From a virus, in the IMG/VR virus record IMGVR_UViG_3300044695_001263, positions 1 through 29,943 of that record: a stretch of 29,943 bases of DNA. One strand, given 5' to 3'. Positions 1-6,200 of this stretch are shown piece by piece. The notes under the pieces are model-generated. The model was given only the letters and a program-made list of their open reading frames with translations, did not search any database and was not told where the DNA came from. Made by a program: the position numbers and the translations under genes. How positions within the stretch are numbered: position 1 is the first letter of the stretch; every line of letters begins with the position of its first letter.

Positions 1-127
1 TAGTCTCAGGCCTTGAGTAGTCAGCTAGTATGTTGATGGTCTTCTCAATTCCTAACTGGTCCATGCGAGCTATCAAGTCAGTAGTGGTCAAGTAGCTTTC
101 ATAAATAACTGGCTCAATGTAGATGTC
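1..127. repeat. Left copy of terminal overlap (circular contig)
   Basis: These 127 bases are identical to the last 127 of the window. The repeat lies inside the terminase large subunit gene, and joining the two ends restores one uninterrupted reading frame. A repeat of exactly 127 bp fits the overlap an assembler with k=127 leaves on a circular sequence, so it is more likely a mark of circularity or circular permutation than a real packaged terminal repeat. Confidence 0.95.
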
Positions 128-883
128 TTTATCTCTCCAATAGACTCTGACCAATGCAGTGGGGTGATTGTAACCAAAGTCTAAGCCATAGACATAAGAC
201 GTAAACTTAGCTGGTCTATGCTTAACAAAGGACCAATTGCTGTAGATGTTGCTCTTAGAGATTGCTTTCTCTCCTAGTGCATAAATTTGATATTGTGCCT
301 CATCTGTTCTTTTCAAGTCTTCAATCTGTCTTTTGATACTCTCAGGTAGGAAGGGATTGTCTTTGTAAGTTGACTTGATTAGTATTGACTCCTCAGTTGG
401 TAGCTCATACAGCCATGAGTTGCTCTCAGATGGATTGTAGTCAAAGATTAGCTTTCCTTCTGTCCTCATGTTGAGCTGTGTGAAGTCATCATAGTACAGC
501 TCATTAGCTTCATTACACCAGGCAAGGTCACGCTTTCTACCTCTTATCTTTTGCTCATCATCCACTGAGAAGAACTCCACTATAGATCCATTGCCAAATG
601 TGTAGATGTGCTCAGACTTATTGTGCCTTGATACATCATAAATCTCAAGTGTCTTCATTATCTCTAAGAAGTCTCTCATCACAGTTGCTCTTAATGCTGG
701 GAAAGTCTTACGGATGATTGACACTACCTTGTTAGGATTCTGCAGACAGTAGACAATAATCAGCTGACATAGTGAGTAGGTCTTAGATGACCTTGAGCCA
801 CCCTCATTGATTATAAACCTATGCTCAGGGCTATTGAGTGCCTCATGATTCTTTTGAAAGATTACTGTGCTGTTTAACTCCAT
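2..883 (-). CDS. terL: Terminase large subunit, N-terminal part (gene crosses the contig join)
   Basis: This is the ATPase half of the DNA packaging motor, which pumps DNA through the portal into proheads and cuts the concatemer. From the ATG at 883 the frame is open to the window edge and continues in frame at the right end (29943..29548), giving about 383 residues, slightly short for PBSX-type TerL. Visible motifs are Walker A GGSRSSKT at residues 28-35, an acidic Walker-B-like stretch with catalytic Glu in DLAWCNEANEL, the motif LIFDYNPS, and the first RuvC-like nuclease aspartate in YGLDFGYN (D235). It follows TerS and a 55-residue gene; the start lies 41 nt inside that gene. It belongs to the late unit that starts from the promoter-like element at 1774..1787. 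Confidence 0.95.
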   Translation of the reverse strand, partial: MELNSTVIFQKNHEALNSPEHRFIINEGGSRSSKTYSLCQLIIVYCLQNPNKVVSIIRKTFPALRATVMRDFLEIMKTLEIYDVSRHNKSEHIYTFGNGSIVEFFSVDDEQKIRGRKRDLAWCNEANELYYDDFTQLNMRTEGKLIFDYNPSESNSWLYELPTEESILIKSTYKDNPFLPESIKRQIEDLKRTDEAQYQIYALGEKAISKSNIYSNWSFVKHRPAKFTSYVYGLDFGYNHPTALVRVYWRDKDIYIEPVIYESYLTTTDLIARMDQLGIEKTINILADYSRPET

Positions 884-1010
884 GTTCTATCCAACTTATT
901 TTTTCTAAACTATCTAATTCAGTAAGTTTACCATCTGAGTCAAAGTGCATAAAAGTAATTTTAACTCCTTTCAAGAAATCATTTTCCTCTTTTATTTTTG
1001 TTTTTTCCAT
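843..1010 (-). CDS. Small hypothetical protein between terS and terL (55 aa)
   Basis: A 56-codon frame starts at ATG 1010 (MEKTKIKEENDFLKGV) and ends at a TGA 41 nt inside terL. It fills the gap between TerS and TerL, has the same orientation and a similar codon style, and contains no known motif that I can name. It is charged, with a lysine/glutamate-rich start and a predicted mixed helix/strand character. Genes of this size between the terminase subunits are common in phages. The overlap with terL suggests translational coupling. The reality of the protein is likely but unproven; its function is unknown. Confidence 0.6.
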   Translation of the reverse strand: MEKTKIKEENDFLKGVKITFMHFDSDGKLTELDSLEKISWIEHGVKQHSNLSKES

Positions 1011-1063
1011 AGACAAATCATACCACTATTAGTAGTACTTATATTTATTATTATTAAGATATA

Positions 1064-1489
1064 TTACTCTTTATTAGAAGTAATAATATTAACTTTTATC
1101 TCAGAGATAGATTCACCTTTTGAAGTGGTATCAACTCTCTCAGTCAGGTTGTTTAGTCTTTGAGTTATGGATGGATTGTATTGACCAACCATGCCACCTT
1201 CAATCTGGTCATGTCGGATGGCCTCCTCTATGCGTGTACAGATTGTGGCATACTCAGAATATCTATCATCCTTGTTTGAGAAATAATCTGTTACTGTTGA
1301 ACCATTATCTGCAGCGTAACTTCTAAATCCTACTTGAGTCAATGGTCTCTCTAATGGGATAGCAGTTGCCTCACCGGTCTTATTAGAAAGTGAGTATTGA
1401 AATCTAGGATTAGCTTTGCACCAATCTCTGTAAGATACAAATAAGTCCCACATTGCCTCAGGGGTAGCTATGTATTTAGGCTTCGCCAT
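1064..1489 (-). CDS. terS: Terminase small subunit (gp3-like DNA-packaging protein)
   Basis: This 141-residue protein should recognise phage DNA and load the large terminase subunit for packaging. The layout matches the gp3-like small terminases of Bacteroidota phages: an N-terminal 'TPEAMWDLFVSYRDWCKANP' segment, the ERPLTQVGF motif near residues 47-55, YFSNK, and the C-terminal GGMVGQYNPSITQRLNNL followed by a TS-rich tail. The start ATG overlaps the end of the preceding 94-residue gene by 14 nt. Its position one small gene before terL supports the assignment. It is expected to be expressed late from the element at 1774..1787. Confidence 0.88.
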   Translation of the reverse strand: MAKPKYIATPEAMWDLFVSYRDWCKANPRFQYSLSNKTGEATAIPLERPLTQVGFRSYAADNGSTVTDYFSNKDDRYSEYATICTRIEEAIRHDQIEGGMVGQYNPSITQRLNNLTERVDTTSKGESISEIKVNIITSNKE

Positions 1490-1760
1490 TGTTTGACTCT
1501 TGCTCTTGTTTAACTTCTTCTAATCTCTCAACAAATTTCTTAGTGCGTTTCTTCTTCACTGGTACATCCTCAATTGCTGTGTACTCAATTACAATAGGCT
1601 CAGGAGTTACCTCTTCAAAAATTCTCTTCAATCCAGTAGTCATATAATAGTCAACTTTAGTCAAGTCAAGATTATCTACTACAATTGTCTTAGTGCCTTG
1701 AAATCTATCGTATATTTTCACAGTAGTTCCGATATACTCATCTTTAATTTTGTATGCCAT
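1476..1760 (-). CDS. Hypothetical late protein preceding terS (94 aa)
   Basis: I do not recognise the family. The protein begins MAYKIKDEYIGTTVKIYD, has a mixed alpha/beta-looking N-terminal two thirds, a KKKRTKK basic cluster around residues 69-75, and a glutamate/glutamine-rich tail. It is the first gene after the sigma-like factor and the first of the packaging unit; its ATG lies 13 nt beyond the late element at 1774..1787. It overlaps terS by 14 nt. Small proteins with this sort of sequence (a short 'YIG' beta region and a basic linker) recur near terminase or tail modules in Bacteroidota phages, but no job can be assigned from the sequence. Confidence 0.8.
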   Translation of the reverse strand: MAYKIKDEYIGTTVKIYDRFQGTKTIVVDNLDLTKVDYYMTTGLKRIFEEVTPEPIVIEYTAIEDVPVKKKRTKKFVERLEEVKQEQESNNGEA

Positions 1761-1764
1761 AATA

Positions 1765-2304
1765 TTACTTTTTATACCTATATTGTATCTCTTTGATATT
1801 TTGTTTTATTTCTTTGATTAGAAAGAAAGCTGATGTGTTATTGATATTAAAGTACTTAGCCAAAGATGTCTGAGTAGAGTAACCTTTGTCATAGTATGCC
1901 TCAAAGATAATCTTTTTTATTCTATCATCCAAAGAGTTACGGTATATCTCCACCATTGCCTTCTTGAAGTTATAACTCTCTTCTAAGTTCACTTTATGCT
2001 CAATGTCGCTTGAGTCATCTAATGAGTCACCTAGATACTCATGTGATCTATAGATGTCATCTTTTTTAGTCCTTGAACCTTGAGTCCATATCAGCTCATA
2101 CTTGATAGTGTTTAGTAGATAGCTTTTAGCCTTGTCTTCTGTTACCTCATCCATTTCTAGCTTAACACAATGAAGATAAGCATTATTAATGACAGCATCA
2201 GCTTCTATAGAGCTAGGAATTTTGAGTCGTTGAATAAAGTGCTTTGTGTATTTGAGCACCTCTGTGTAGTTTTTCTGCAAGTATTGGTCAAGCATTCTTT
2301 TCAT
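1765..2304 (-). CDS. Sigma-70-like (ECF-type) transcription factor, likely late-gene activator
   Basis: The 179-residue protein has the two-part layout of small sigma factors. Residues about 8-75 resemble region 2 (an acidic, aromatic helical bundle: DAVINNAYLHCVK ... AKSYLLNTIKYELIW). Residues about 125-175 resemble the region 4 helix-turn-helix (IFEAYYDKGYSTQTSLAKYF ... SAFFLIKEIKQNIKE). Its place between the replication/early genes and the packaging genes is typical for a late regulator. I infer that it directs RNA polymerase to the repeated TACAATATAGGTATG element, one copy of which sits in its own 3' end. The start may be ATG 2304 or the ATG three codons later; both overlap the preceding gene's end by a few bases. 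Without structure prediction, a non-sigma HTH protein remains possible. Confidence 0.7.
   Translation of the reverse strand: MKRMLDQYLQKNYTEVLKYTKHFIQRLKIPSSIEADAVINNAYLHCVKLEMDEVTEDKAKSYLLNTIKYELIWTQGSRTKKDDIYRSHEYLGDSLDDSSDIEHKVNLEESYNFKKAMVEIYRNSLDDRIKKIIFEAYYDKGYSTQTSLAKYFNINNTSAFFLIKEIKQNIKEIQYRYKK
1774..1787 (-). promoter_or_regulatory. Late promoter-like element, copy 5 (TACAATATAGGTAT)
   Basis: On the minus strand this reads TACAATATAGGTAT, identical over 14 bases to the elements that carry the start codons at 29518, 22209 and 16269. Here it lies inside the last codons of the sigma-like gene (encoding QYRY) and the next ATG is 13 nt downstream instead of being part of the element. 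This copy argues for a transcription signal, because sequence identity is kept where no start codon is present. Confidence 0.7.
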
Positions 2305-2491
2305 ACCAGGATAAAAAGTCCTTATACCACACCTTACGTCTCACTGTAGAGCAGAAACATTCTTTATCAATCACCTTAGTAGCTTTGACTTTCACTTGCT
2401 TGAGTTGATTCAATGACCTCTTAGTCATAATCTCAGCCTCAGGTAGTACTATTATTGATTCTATGAGTTGTATATCAGCTTGTTCAAGCAT
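2288..2491 (-). CDS. Small conserved phage protein with CFCS..RRK..YKD motif (67 aa)
   Basis: The frame could open further upstream, but that part is a shadow of the membrane protein gene before it; the ATG at 2491 (MLEQADIQLIES) leaves a modest 31-nt overlap. The C-terminal half, with ECFCSTVRRKVWYKDFLSWYE, is a pattern I recognise from small proteins of Bacteroidota phages that sit beside the LGCWKC membrane protein. The paired cysteines could bind a metal or form a disulfide. Function is unknown. The stop overlaps the start of the sigma-like gene, so the two are probably translated together. Confidence 0.7.
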   Translation of the reverse strand: MLEQADIQLIESIIVLPEAEIMTKRSLNQLKQVKVKATKVIDKECFCSTVRRKVWYKDFLSWYEKNA

Positions 2492-2688
2492 ACGGCAGTG
2501 AGTGAAGTAGCACATGCTACAGTTAATGATTGTGAATAGATTAATGCTGACCAAAATGACATACACTTCCAGCATCCAAGAGCTGTGTGTAGCCAGTCAG
2601 GTAGAATGAATTTATCAATGAAGTTCTGAATGGGCTCAAAGTTAGTGAACCACCAAGATACTACTAATGGAGTGATGTATGCTATCAT
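2461..2688 (-). CDS. Small membrane protein with GCWKCMSFW motif (75 aa)
   Basis: Two hydrophobic stretches are visible: one near the N-terminus (YITPLVVSWWF) and one near the C-terminus (FWSALIYSQSLTVACATSLTAV), with a polar loop and a CWKC cysteine pair just before the second. This is the layout of a small inner-membrane protein family found in many Bacteroidota phages and prophages; its role is not known to me. Its gene lies just after the HTH gene hairpin at 2722..2742 and overlaps the next gene by 31 nt. Confidence 0.72.
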   Translation of the reverse strand: MIAYITPLVVSWWFTNFEPIQNFIDKFILPDWLHTALGCWKCMSFWSALIYSQSLTVACATSLTAVCLNKLIYNS

Positions 2689-2721
2689 TTTGCTAAGTTA
2701 GTAATTATTTATAAACAACAG

Positions 2722-2742
2722 AAGGGAGCTGTTAACTCCCTT
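2722..2742 (-). terminator. Weak terminator-like hairpin overlapping a stop codon
   Basis: The minus strand reads AAGGGAG, a 7-nt loop and CTCCCTT, a perfect 7-bp stem, followed by CTGTTGTTTAT. The stop codon of the HTH gene lies in the loop. The U-rich tail is interrupted, so termination is probably partial; the hairpin may equally protect the mRNA 3' end. Confidence 0.5.
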
Positions 2743-2956
2743 GCTTTTGATACCAATTAAACCATTTGATGTAAAAGTCTTCAGATACTTTGTGATCGTT
2801 TAGAAATCTTGACATTTGTGTGTTTGTGACTCCTATGTCTTCAGCTATGTGACTCTGTTTATACCTGTTATTAATTCTTGATTGTATCTCTTCAATCATC
2901 CAGGTCTTTATGTTTGAGTCAAATTCTCTCAGATAGATTGTGATTGTTCTTACCAT
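2732..2956 (-). CDS. Small helix-turn-helix DNA-binding protein (74 aa)
   Basis: The central segment RYKQSHIAEDIGVTNTQMSR (about residues 31-50) fits a helix-turn-helix with the second helix after IGV, as in Cro/XRE-type proteins, followed by FLNDHKVSEDFYIKW. It is likely a DNA-binding regulator of phage genes. The size is that of a Cro-like regulator or a component of a larger complex. No obvious lysogeny partner is present nearby. Its start overlaps the preceding small membrane gene by 7 nt, and a hairpin covers its stop codon. Confidence 0.72.
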   Translation of the reverse strand: MVRTITIYLREFDSNIKTWMIEEIQSRINNRYKQSHIAEDIGVTNTQMSRFLNDHKVSEDFYIKWFNWYQKQGS

Positions 2957-3120
2957 AATTTGTAAAGATTATAAACATAGTAGATAAACACTAAGACAAA
3001 TACTACTATAACTCCAATGGTGCCAAACATCATATCAACACCATACATGAATAGAGCTACAAATATCACCCAGATTAGGCATACTACAGCCCAGATTCCG
3101 AACATTTTTAGCTTTTCCAT
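2950..3120 (-). CDS. Small two-helix membrane protein (56 aa)
   Basis: The frame starts at ATG 3120, which shares its A with the TAA stop of the DUF3127 gene (TAATG), and ends 7 nt inside the HTH gene. The protein has two hydrophobic helices, about residues 8-26 (IWAVVCLIWVIFVALFM) and 33-52 (GTIGVIVVFVLVFIYYVYN), separated by a short loop. It is an integral membrane protein of unknown function. The tight overlaps on both sides make it likely to be real. Confidence 0.72.
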   Translation of the reverse strand: MEKLKMFGIWAVVCLIWVIFVALFMYGVDMMFGTIGVIVVFVLVFIYYVYNLYKLW

Positions 3121-3395
3121 TAGAATAGTTTTGAGATAACTTTTAAAGCATTTAAGCTTACATAGTGTGTGCCATTGTATTCTCTACCTCTCAGCTCGAA
3201 TGTCACCTCTACTTGTTCATTCACCTGGATAAAGTCTAGTAGCTCAGTATTGTTATTGACTAATTGAAATTTCACCTCTTGAGGATACTTCTCATCTCCT
3301 ACCTTAAGGATAAATTCTTGTATCTTGAACTTTTCAGATACTTGTTTGAATGGCAGTTTACTTATAACTGTTCCTGTTGTTGTGTGTTGATTCAT
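3120..3395 (-). CDS. DUF3127 family protein, OB-fold single-strand-binding-like (91 aa)
   Basis: The start is taken at ATG 3395, 1 nt after the stop of the preceding gene, giving MNQHTTTGTVISKLPFKQVS. The sequence matches the DUF3127 pattern: TGTV near the start, SEKFKIQEFILKV, KYPQEVKFQLVN, and ELRGREYNGTHYVSLNALKV near the end. DUF3127 proteins are nearly confined to Bacteroidota and have an OB-like beta fold; in phages they are thought to bind single-stranded DNA. Its place in the same operon as the ERF annealing protein and exonuclease supports a role in replication or recombination. Confidence 0.82.
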   Translation of the reverse strand: MNQHTTTGTVISKLPFKQVSEKFKIQEFILKVGDEKYPQEVKFQLVNNNTELLDFIQVNEQVEVTFELRGREYNGTHYVSLNALKVISKLF

Positions 3396-3396
3396 G

Positions 3397-3585
3397 TTAT
3401 TTGTTTTTGATATAATCACTTAATTGTTTCTCTTCATGCTTGATAGCTTTCTTTACATTCTTTAGAAGTTTTTTACCTATCTCCATATTGTCAATTACAA
3501 ATTTTTTTCTTAGGTGTAGCTCTTCAATTGCAAACTCTTGTCCTTCAATCCATAAGTCTACTGACTTTTTAAAATCTTTATCCAT
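3397..3585 (-). CDS. Small helical hypothetical protein (62 aa)
   Basis: A strongly charged, lysine-rich, probably all-helical or coiled-coil protein starting MDKDFKKSVDLWIEGQEF. I do not recognise the family. It begins 20 nt after the T-rich end of the hairpin at 3605..3669, so its expression may depend on how much transcription passes that hairpin. The next gene starts 1 nt after its stop codon. Confidence 0.65.
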   Translation of the reverse strand: MDKDFKKSVDLWIEGQEFAIEELHLRKKFVIDNMEIGKKLLKNVKKAIKHEEKQLSDYIKNK

Positions 3586-3604
3586 ATTATTTGTTATTAA
3601 TTAC

Positions 3605-3669
3605 TTAAAAAACCCCTCCTTGTTATTCACATCAGTTTTAACTTCCCAGGTTTTAACTTAGGAGGGGTT
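3605..3669 (-). terminator. Long-loop terminator or attenuator hairpin
   Basis: The minus strand carries AACCCCTCCT and, after a 39-nt loop, AGGAGGGGTT, a perfect 10-bp stem followed by TTTT. The loop holds a direct repeat AAGTTAAAAC. With genes continuing on both sides in the same direction, this is best read as a partial terminator or attenuator. Confidence 0.65.
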
Positions 3670-3707
3670 GGCTTACCAGAGCCTATTTGTGAGCTTTTGC
3701 CGAGCCT

Positions 3708-3920
3708 CTATACTATTTTTTCAGGGAATGAATTTTCAAGTCTCATTTTTGCTATTTCAATCTCTGCTCTTATTGTTAGAGCTTTTGCATACTCATCAGC
3801 CATAGATGCTACAGTTGAGTGAGGTTGTACGTACTCAGCCGCATAGCCATTTCCGATTGCTGATAACAATCCTTGCATTGCAGCAATCATTGCATTTTGG
3901 TAAAATTCTTTTTCTGTCAT
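3708..3920 (-). CDS. Conserved small phage protein (70 aa)
   Basis: The protein MTEKEFYQNAMIAAMQGLLS... is helical, with a pattern (MQGLLSAIGN ... STVASMADEYAKALTIRAEIE) that I recognise from small early proteins of many phages, where a short 'QGLLA' helix precedes a 'YADAL' helix. No biochemical role is known to me. Its start overlaps the preceding 59-residue gene by ATGA. It is the last gene before the hairpin at 3605..3669, with a 38-nt GC-richer spacer between. Confidence 0.75.
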   Translation of the reverse strand: MTEKEFYQNAMIAAMQGLLSAIGNGYAAEYVQPHSTVASMADEYAKALTIRAEIEIAKMRLENSFPEKIV

Positions 3921-4096
3921 TTTGCTATTTTATAAAGGTTTAAAAATCTATCTGTACTACACTTAAATTCTTTGATAGGATTATCTGTAGTAGCTTGAGT
4001 CACTTGATAGGTGACCATGTACTTAGTTGCTTGAATAGGTACCACTAATTGATTCCTTGTTTCATTCTTGTACTGGCGGTTTATTTGTACTTCCAT
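3917..4096 (-). CDS. Small hypothetical protein (59 aa)
   Basis: The frame begins at ATG 4096 (MEVQINRQYKNETRNQLVV), 1 nt after the stop of the exonuclease gene, and ends in an ATGA overlap with the next gene. The sequence looks like a small beta-rich protein (QATKYMVTYQVTQATTD). The family is unknown to me. The seamless fit between its neighbours is the main evidence that it is translated. Confidence 0.68.
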   Translation of the reverse strand: MEVQINRQYKNETRNQLVVPIQATKYMVTYQVTQATTDNPIKEFKCSTDRFLNLYKIAK

Positions 4097-4097
4097 C

Positions 4098-4718
4098 TTA
4101 TTTGTTTTTTAATTGTTCAAGATATTCATTGTAGTAATTAGTGCAGTTGTACAGTCTCTCTGCTATCTTCTCCTCATCTTCTTGGCTGTAAGTATACTCA
4201 AGTACTGTGATTCGTTTCTTAGGATCAATGTGAGATACTTTGTGGATTGATTTATTATCCCAGTCAGAAAGCAAAAAGTCATCTGTATCAATCATGCAGT
4301 AGATTAACTCAGCTGATTCCTTGTCACATAGCATCATGTACCCTCTCAACTGCCATTCATAGTCTTTATTGATTCCTTCTGCTGCTATAGCTGGAAAAGT
4401 CTCTAAGGACCATGAAGTCTTAATGTCAATGATTGAATTGTCTAAAATAATGTCAGGTGTACCAATTAGACAGTCATTTTGTATAGTCTCTTCATTCTTG
4501 ATATAAAATGTATCTCTAATCTGATTGACTAACTCAATTGATTCATGCTCCCAGTCAGTGCCTTTCTGCATTGCTTTGGTAGAGATAAAAGAGTTATAGC
4601 CAAAGAAGTCCTCTTTTGCCTTGCTTGCGATATAAGACTTAGTAGTCTGACTCAATACTTCTGACTTAGTGCGTGACTCAGTCATTAATTTTCCTAGTGA
4701 TGATGGATGCCATTTCAT
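4098..4718 (-). CDS. YqaJ/lambda-Exo-like PD-(D/E)XK exonuclease (recombination)
   Basis: This 206-residue protein has the signatures of the YqaJ-type phage exonuclease: an N-terminal KWHPSSLGKLM, a GTDWEHE segment (residues 53-59) corresponding to the conserved acidic helix, GTPDIILDN with D89, and IDIKTSW with D98 and K100 forming the PD-(D/E)XK core. QLRGYMML matches the conserved glutamine helix. It should degrade one strand of double-stranded DNA to give 3' overhangs for the annealing protein. Its start overlaps the ERF gene stop by 4 nt (ATGA), the usual pairing of an exonuclease with a single-strand annealing protein. Confidence 0.85.
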   Translation of the reverse strand: MKWHPSSLGKLMTESRTKSEVLSQTTKSYIASKAKEDFFGYNSFISTKAMQKGTDWEHESIELVNQIRDTFYIKNEETIQNDCLIGTPDIILDNSIIDIKTSWSLETFPAIAAEGINKDYEWQLRGYMMLCDKESAELIYCMIDTDDFLLSDWDNKSIHKVSHIDPKKRITVLEYTYSQEDEEKIAERLYNCTNYYNEYLEQLKNK

Positions 4719-5218
4719 AATGCTTGTATTTGTTGTTTGGTTAGGTTAAAATCTGATTTCAATTTCTCTGCTGTGTACTTGCCTGACTCAATTGACTTAA
4801 GAGCTTCCTTGAATCTGTCATCTGTAAGAGTTGGCTTAGTGGCTGATGCGACTGAGTTACCATCATCATCTACAGCTTGAAGGCTCAGAAGTGATTGTAA
4901 AGTTGCTCTTCTGTAGTAGGTCGTTGCACTAATCATTTTTTGTGGATCAATATTGTCAGGCAATGTCAACCATGACTCTATCATTTCACCAGTCTCAATG
5001 TCAATTATCTGAGTGCTCAGTATCTTGTCATGGATAGGTTGTAATAGGAGCAGTCCATTCTCATGAAGGATAGGCTCAACTGTTTCTAGCAATGCGTTAA
5101 TATCAGCATAGCTCTTTTTAAAGTGAGGATTGGTGCTGTTCTTAACAACTTTGCCGATACTCATCTTTGCCTTATGGATCTTGGTCCACAATGGCACTTT
5201 GGTTACTTCTGTTTGCAT
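4715..5218 (-). CDS. erf: ERF-superfamily single-strand annealing protein
   Basis: The 167-residue protein carries the ERF family pattern: NPHFKKSYADINALLETVEP (residues 30-49), ENGLLLLQP, and ISATTYYRRATLQSLLSLQAVDDDGN (the conserved YYRR..L..LL.L...DDD motif, about 97-121). ERF proteins coat single strands and anneal complementary ends, acting in phage recombination and concatemer formation. It forms an operon with the exonuclease. A good host-type promoter (5240..5269) lies just upstream, giving a leader of only about 16 nt. Confidence 0.9.
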   Translation of the reverse strand: MQTEVTKVPLWTKIHKAKMSIGKVVKNSTNPHFKKSYADINALLETVEPILHENGLLLLQPIHDKILSTQIIDIETGEMIESWLTLPDNIDPQKMISATTYYRRATLQSLLSLQAVDDDGNSVASATKPTLTDDRFKEALKSIESGKYTAEKLKSDFNLTKQQIQAL

Positions 5219-5239
5219 GTATATATATTTAATTGTTTA

Positions 5240-5269
5240 CAAATGTAATAATTTTATTTAGTTGTGCAA
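5240..5269 (-). promoter_or_regulatory. Host-type promoter for the ERF-exonuclease genes
   Basis: On the minus strand TTG (5269-5267), a 19-nt spacer and TACATTTG (5247-5240) match the Bacteroidota sigma-A promoter form TTG-N19-TAnnTTTG. The expected start is about 6 nt downstream, near 5234, close before the ERF ATG at 5218. The -33 box touches the stop codon of the upstream 51-residue gene. Confidence 0.75.
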
Positions 5270-5425
5270 CTATTTTTCATTTAATTTCATGCACAGTTCA
5301 CAATATTCAATCATTTTATCCAGTGCTATCCCTACTTTTTTAGGATTTGGCATTTCTAATTCACCACTATTATCACGTCTCCATTTTTGCCAATAGATAA
5401 TCAATTCTAAGTCTTCTTGTGTCAT
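5270..5425 (-). CDS. Small hypothetical protein (51 aa)
   Basis: The frame starts at ATG 5425 in an ATGA overlap with the stop of the VRR-NUC gene and ends at TAG 5270. It begins MTQEDLELIIYWQKWRRDN and has a C-terminal helix with two cysteines (YCELCMK). Unknown family. The overlap and the way the gene fills the space up to the promoter at 5240..5269 support it. Confidence 0.65.
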   Translation of the reverse strand: MTQEDLELIIYWQKWRRDNSGELEMPNPKKVGIALDKMIEYCELCMKLNEK

Positions 5426-5982
5426 TGTATTGGAATTAATTGTTGTATTTCTTTTTGAAACGTTTCAAAGTCTACCCATCTACATAGGTAATAGATAGCT
5501 TTTGATTGTGTTAAATTTGATTGATGCTGTATTTGTTCTTTTCTTTGTCTATCACCTTTACTGGCTTTTAATTCAATTGCGAATTTTATACCATTTGGTA
5601 AAGTACCTTCCACGTCTGCCATCCCTTTATTGAGTCCTTTAAGAAAGAAACCACCTGATTTCTTACTAGCATCTTTTCTCCATCTACCTTCGCTGGATAC
5701 TCTCCTGACATCTAAACATCCATACATTACTATCATGTAGTCTTCAATAATTTTAGTAATAGCATTAGTATCATTTACTTTTTTAGTAGTTCCCCTGGTC
5801 ACCTTAGTGTATGGTATACCATTGTCATCTAGCAATGTTTCAGTTACTGTTTGAATTACATCTTTTGATTTTAACAACTTATGTCTCTTCTTATATTTCT
5901 TTTCAGTTGCTCCTAAAAATAAATGATTCTGACCTTTCATTTCTAAGTCAATACAAATCTTAGTGAATTCTTGAAGTGTCAT
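5422..5982 (-). CDS. VRR-NUC domain nuclease
   Basis: The frame is open to an ATG at 6030, but the ATG at 5982 makes an exact ATGA overlap with the preceding gene and is preferred (186 residues, starting MTLQEFTKICID). The C-terminal half has the VRR-NUC pattern: GLNKGMADVEG (aspartate at residue 123), FAIELKASKGD with E137 and K139 as the PD-(D/E)XK-like core, then RQRKEQIQHQ and the SKAIYYLCRWVDF helix. Stand-alone VRR-NUC proteins in phages often act as structure-specific (for example Holliday junction) nucleases; which substrate applies here cannot be read from the sequence. The N-terminal 100 residues are not recognised. Confidence 0.82.
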   Translation of the reverse strand: MTLQEFTKICIDLEMKGQNHLFLGATEKKYKKRHKLLKSKDVIQTVTETLLDDNGIPYTKVTRGTTKKVNDTNAITKIIEDYMIVMYGCLDVRRVSSEGRWRKDASKKSGGFFLKGLNKGMADVEGTLPNGIKFAIELKASKGDRQRKEQIQHQSNLTQSKAIYYLCRWVDFETFQKEIQQLIPIQ

Positions 5983-6200
5983 AGTTCTAAGTATATCATT
6001 TGTAATAATAATTCTTTTAAACTTAGACATGGACTTAAAGACTCTATGTCCTCTCTTTCAGTTACTGTACCAAAAGAGCCTTTAAAATTAGTAGTAAAAG
6101 ATAGTATAGTAAAGTGTCCATCATACTTTAATGTGGCTATTGTACACACTGTAGACATCAATTCATTGACATCCATTTGATCCATCATTTTTTTATTCAT
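5979..6200 (-). CDS. Conserved small phage protein (73 aa)
   Basis: The motif KYDGHFTILSFTTNFKGSFG (residues 26-45) followed by SLKELLLQ is one I recognise from small proteins encoded beside replication genes in Bacteroidota phages. It appears to be a small alpha/beta protein. The role is unknown. It overlaps the PrimPol-helicase gene and the VRR-NUC gene by ATGA on both sides, so the three are likely translated together. Confidence 0.75.
   Translation of the reverse strand: MNKKMMDQMDVNELMSTVCTIATLKYDGHFTILSFTTNFKGSFGTVTEREDIESLSPCLSLKELLLQMIYLEL

Noticed and set aside
2492-2575. N-terminal extension of the CFCS-motif protein to 2575
   Set aside because: The extra residues lie in another frame of the GCWKC membrane protein gene and would make an 84-nt longer overlap. 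The ATG at 2491 fits better.
5983-6030. Longer start of the VRR-NUC gene at 6030
   Set aside because: The ATG at 5982 makes an exact ATGA overlap with the preceding gene, the rule in this operon; the longer form would overlap by 52 nt.
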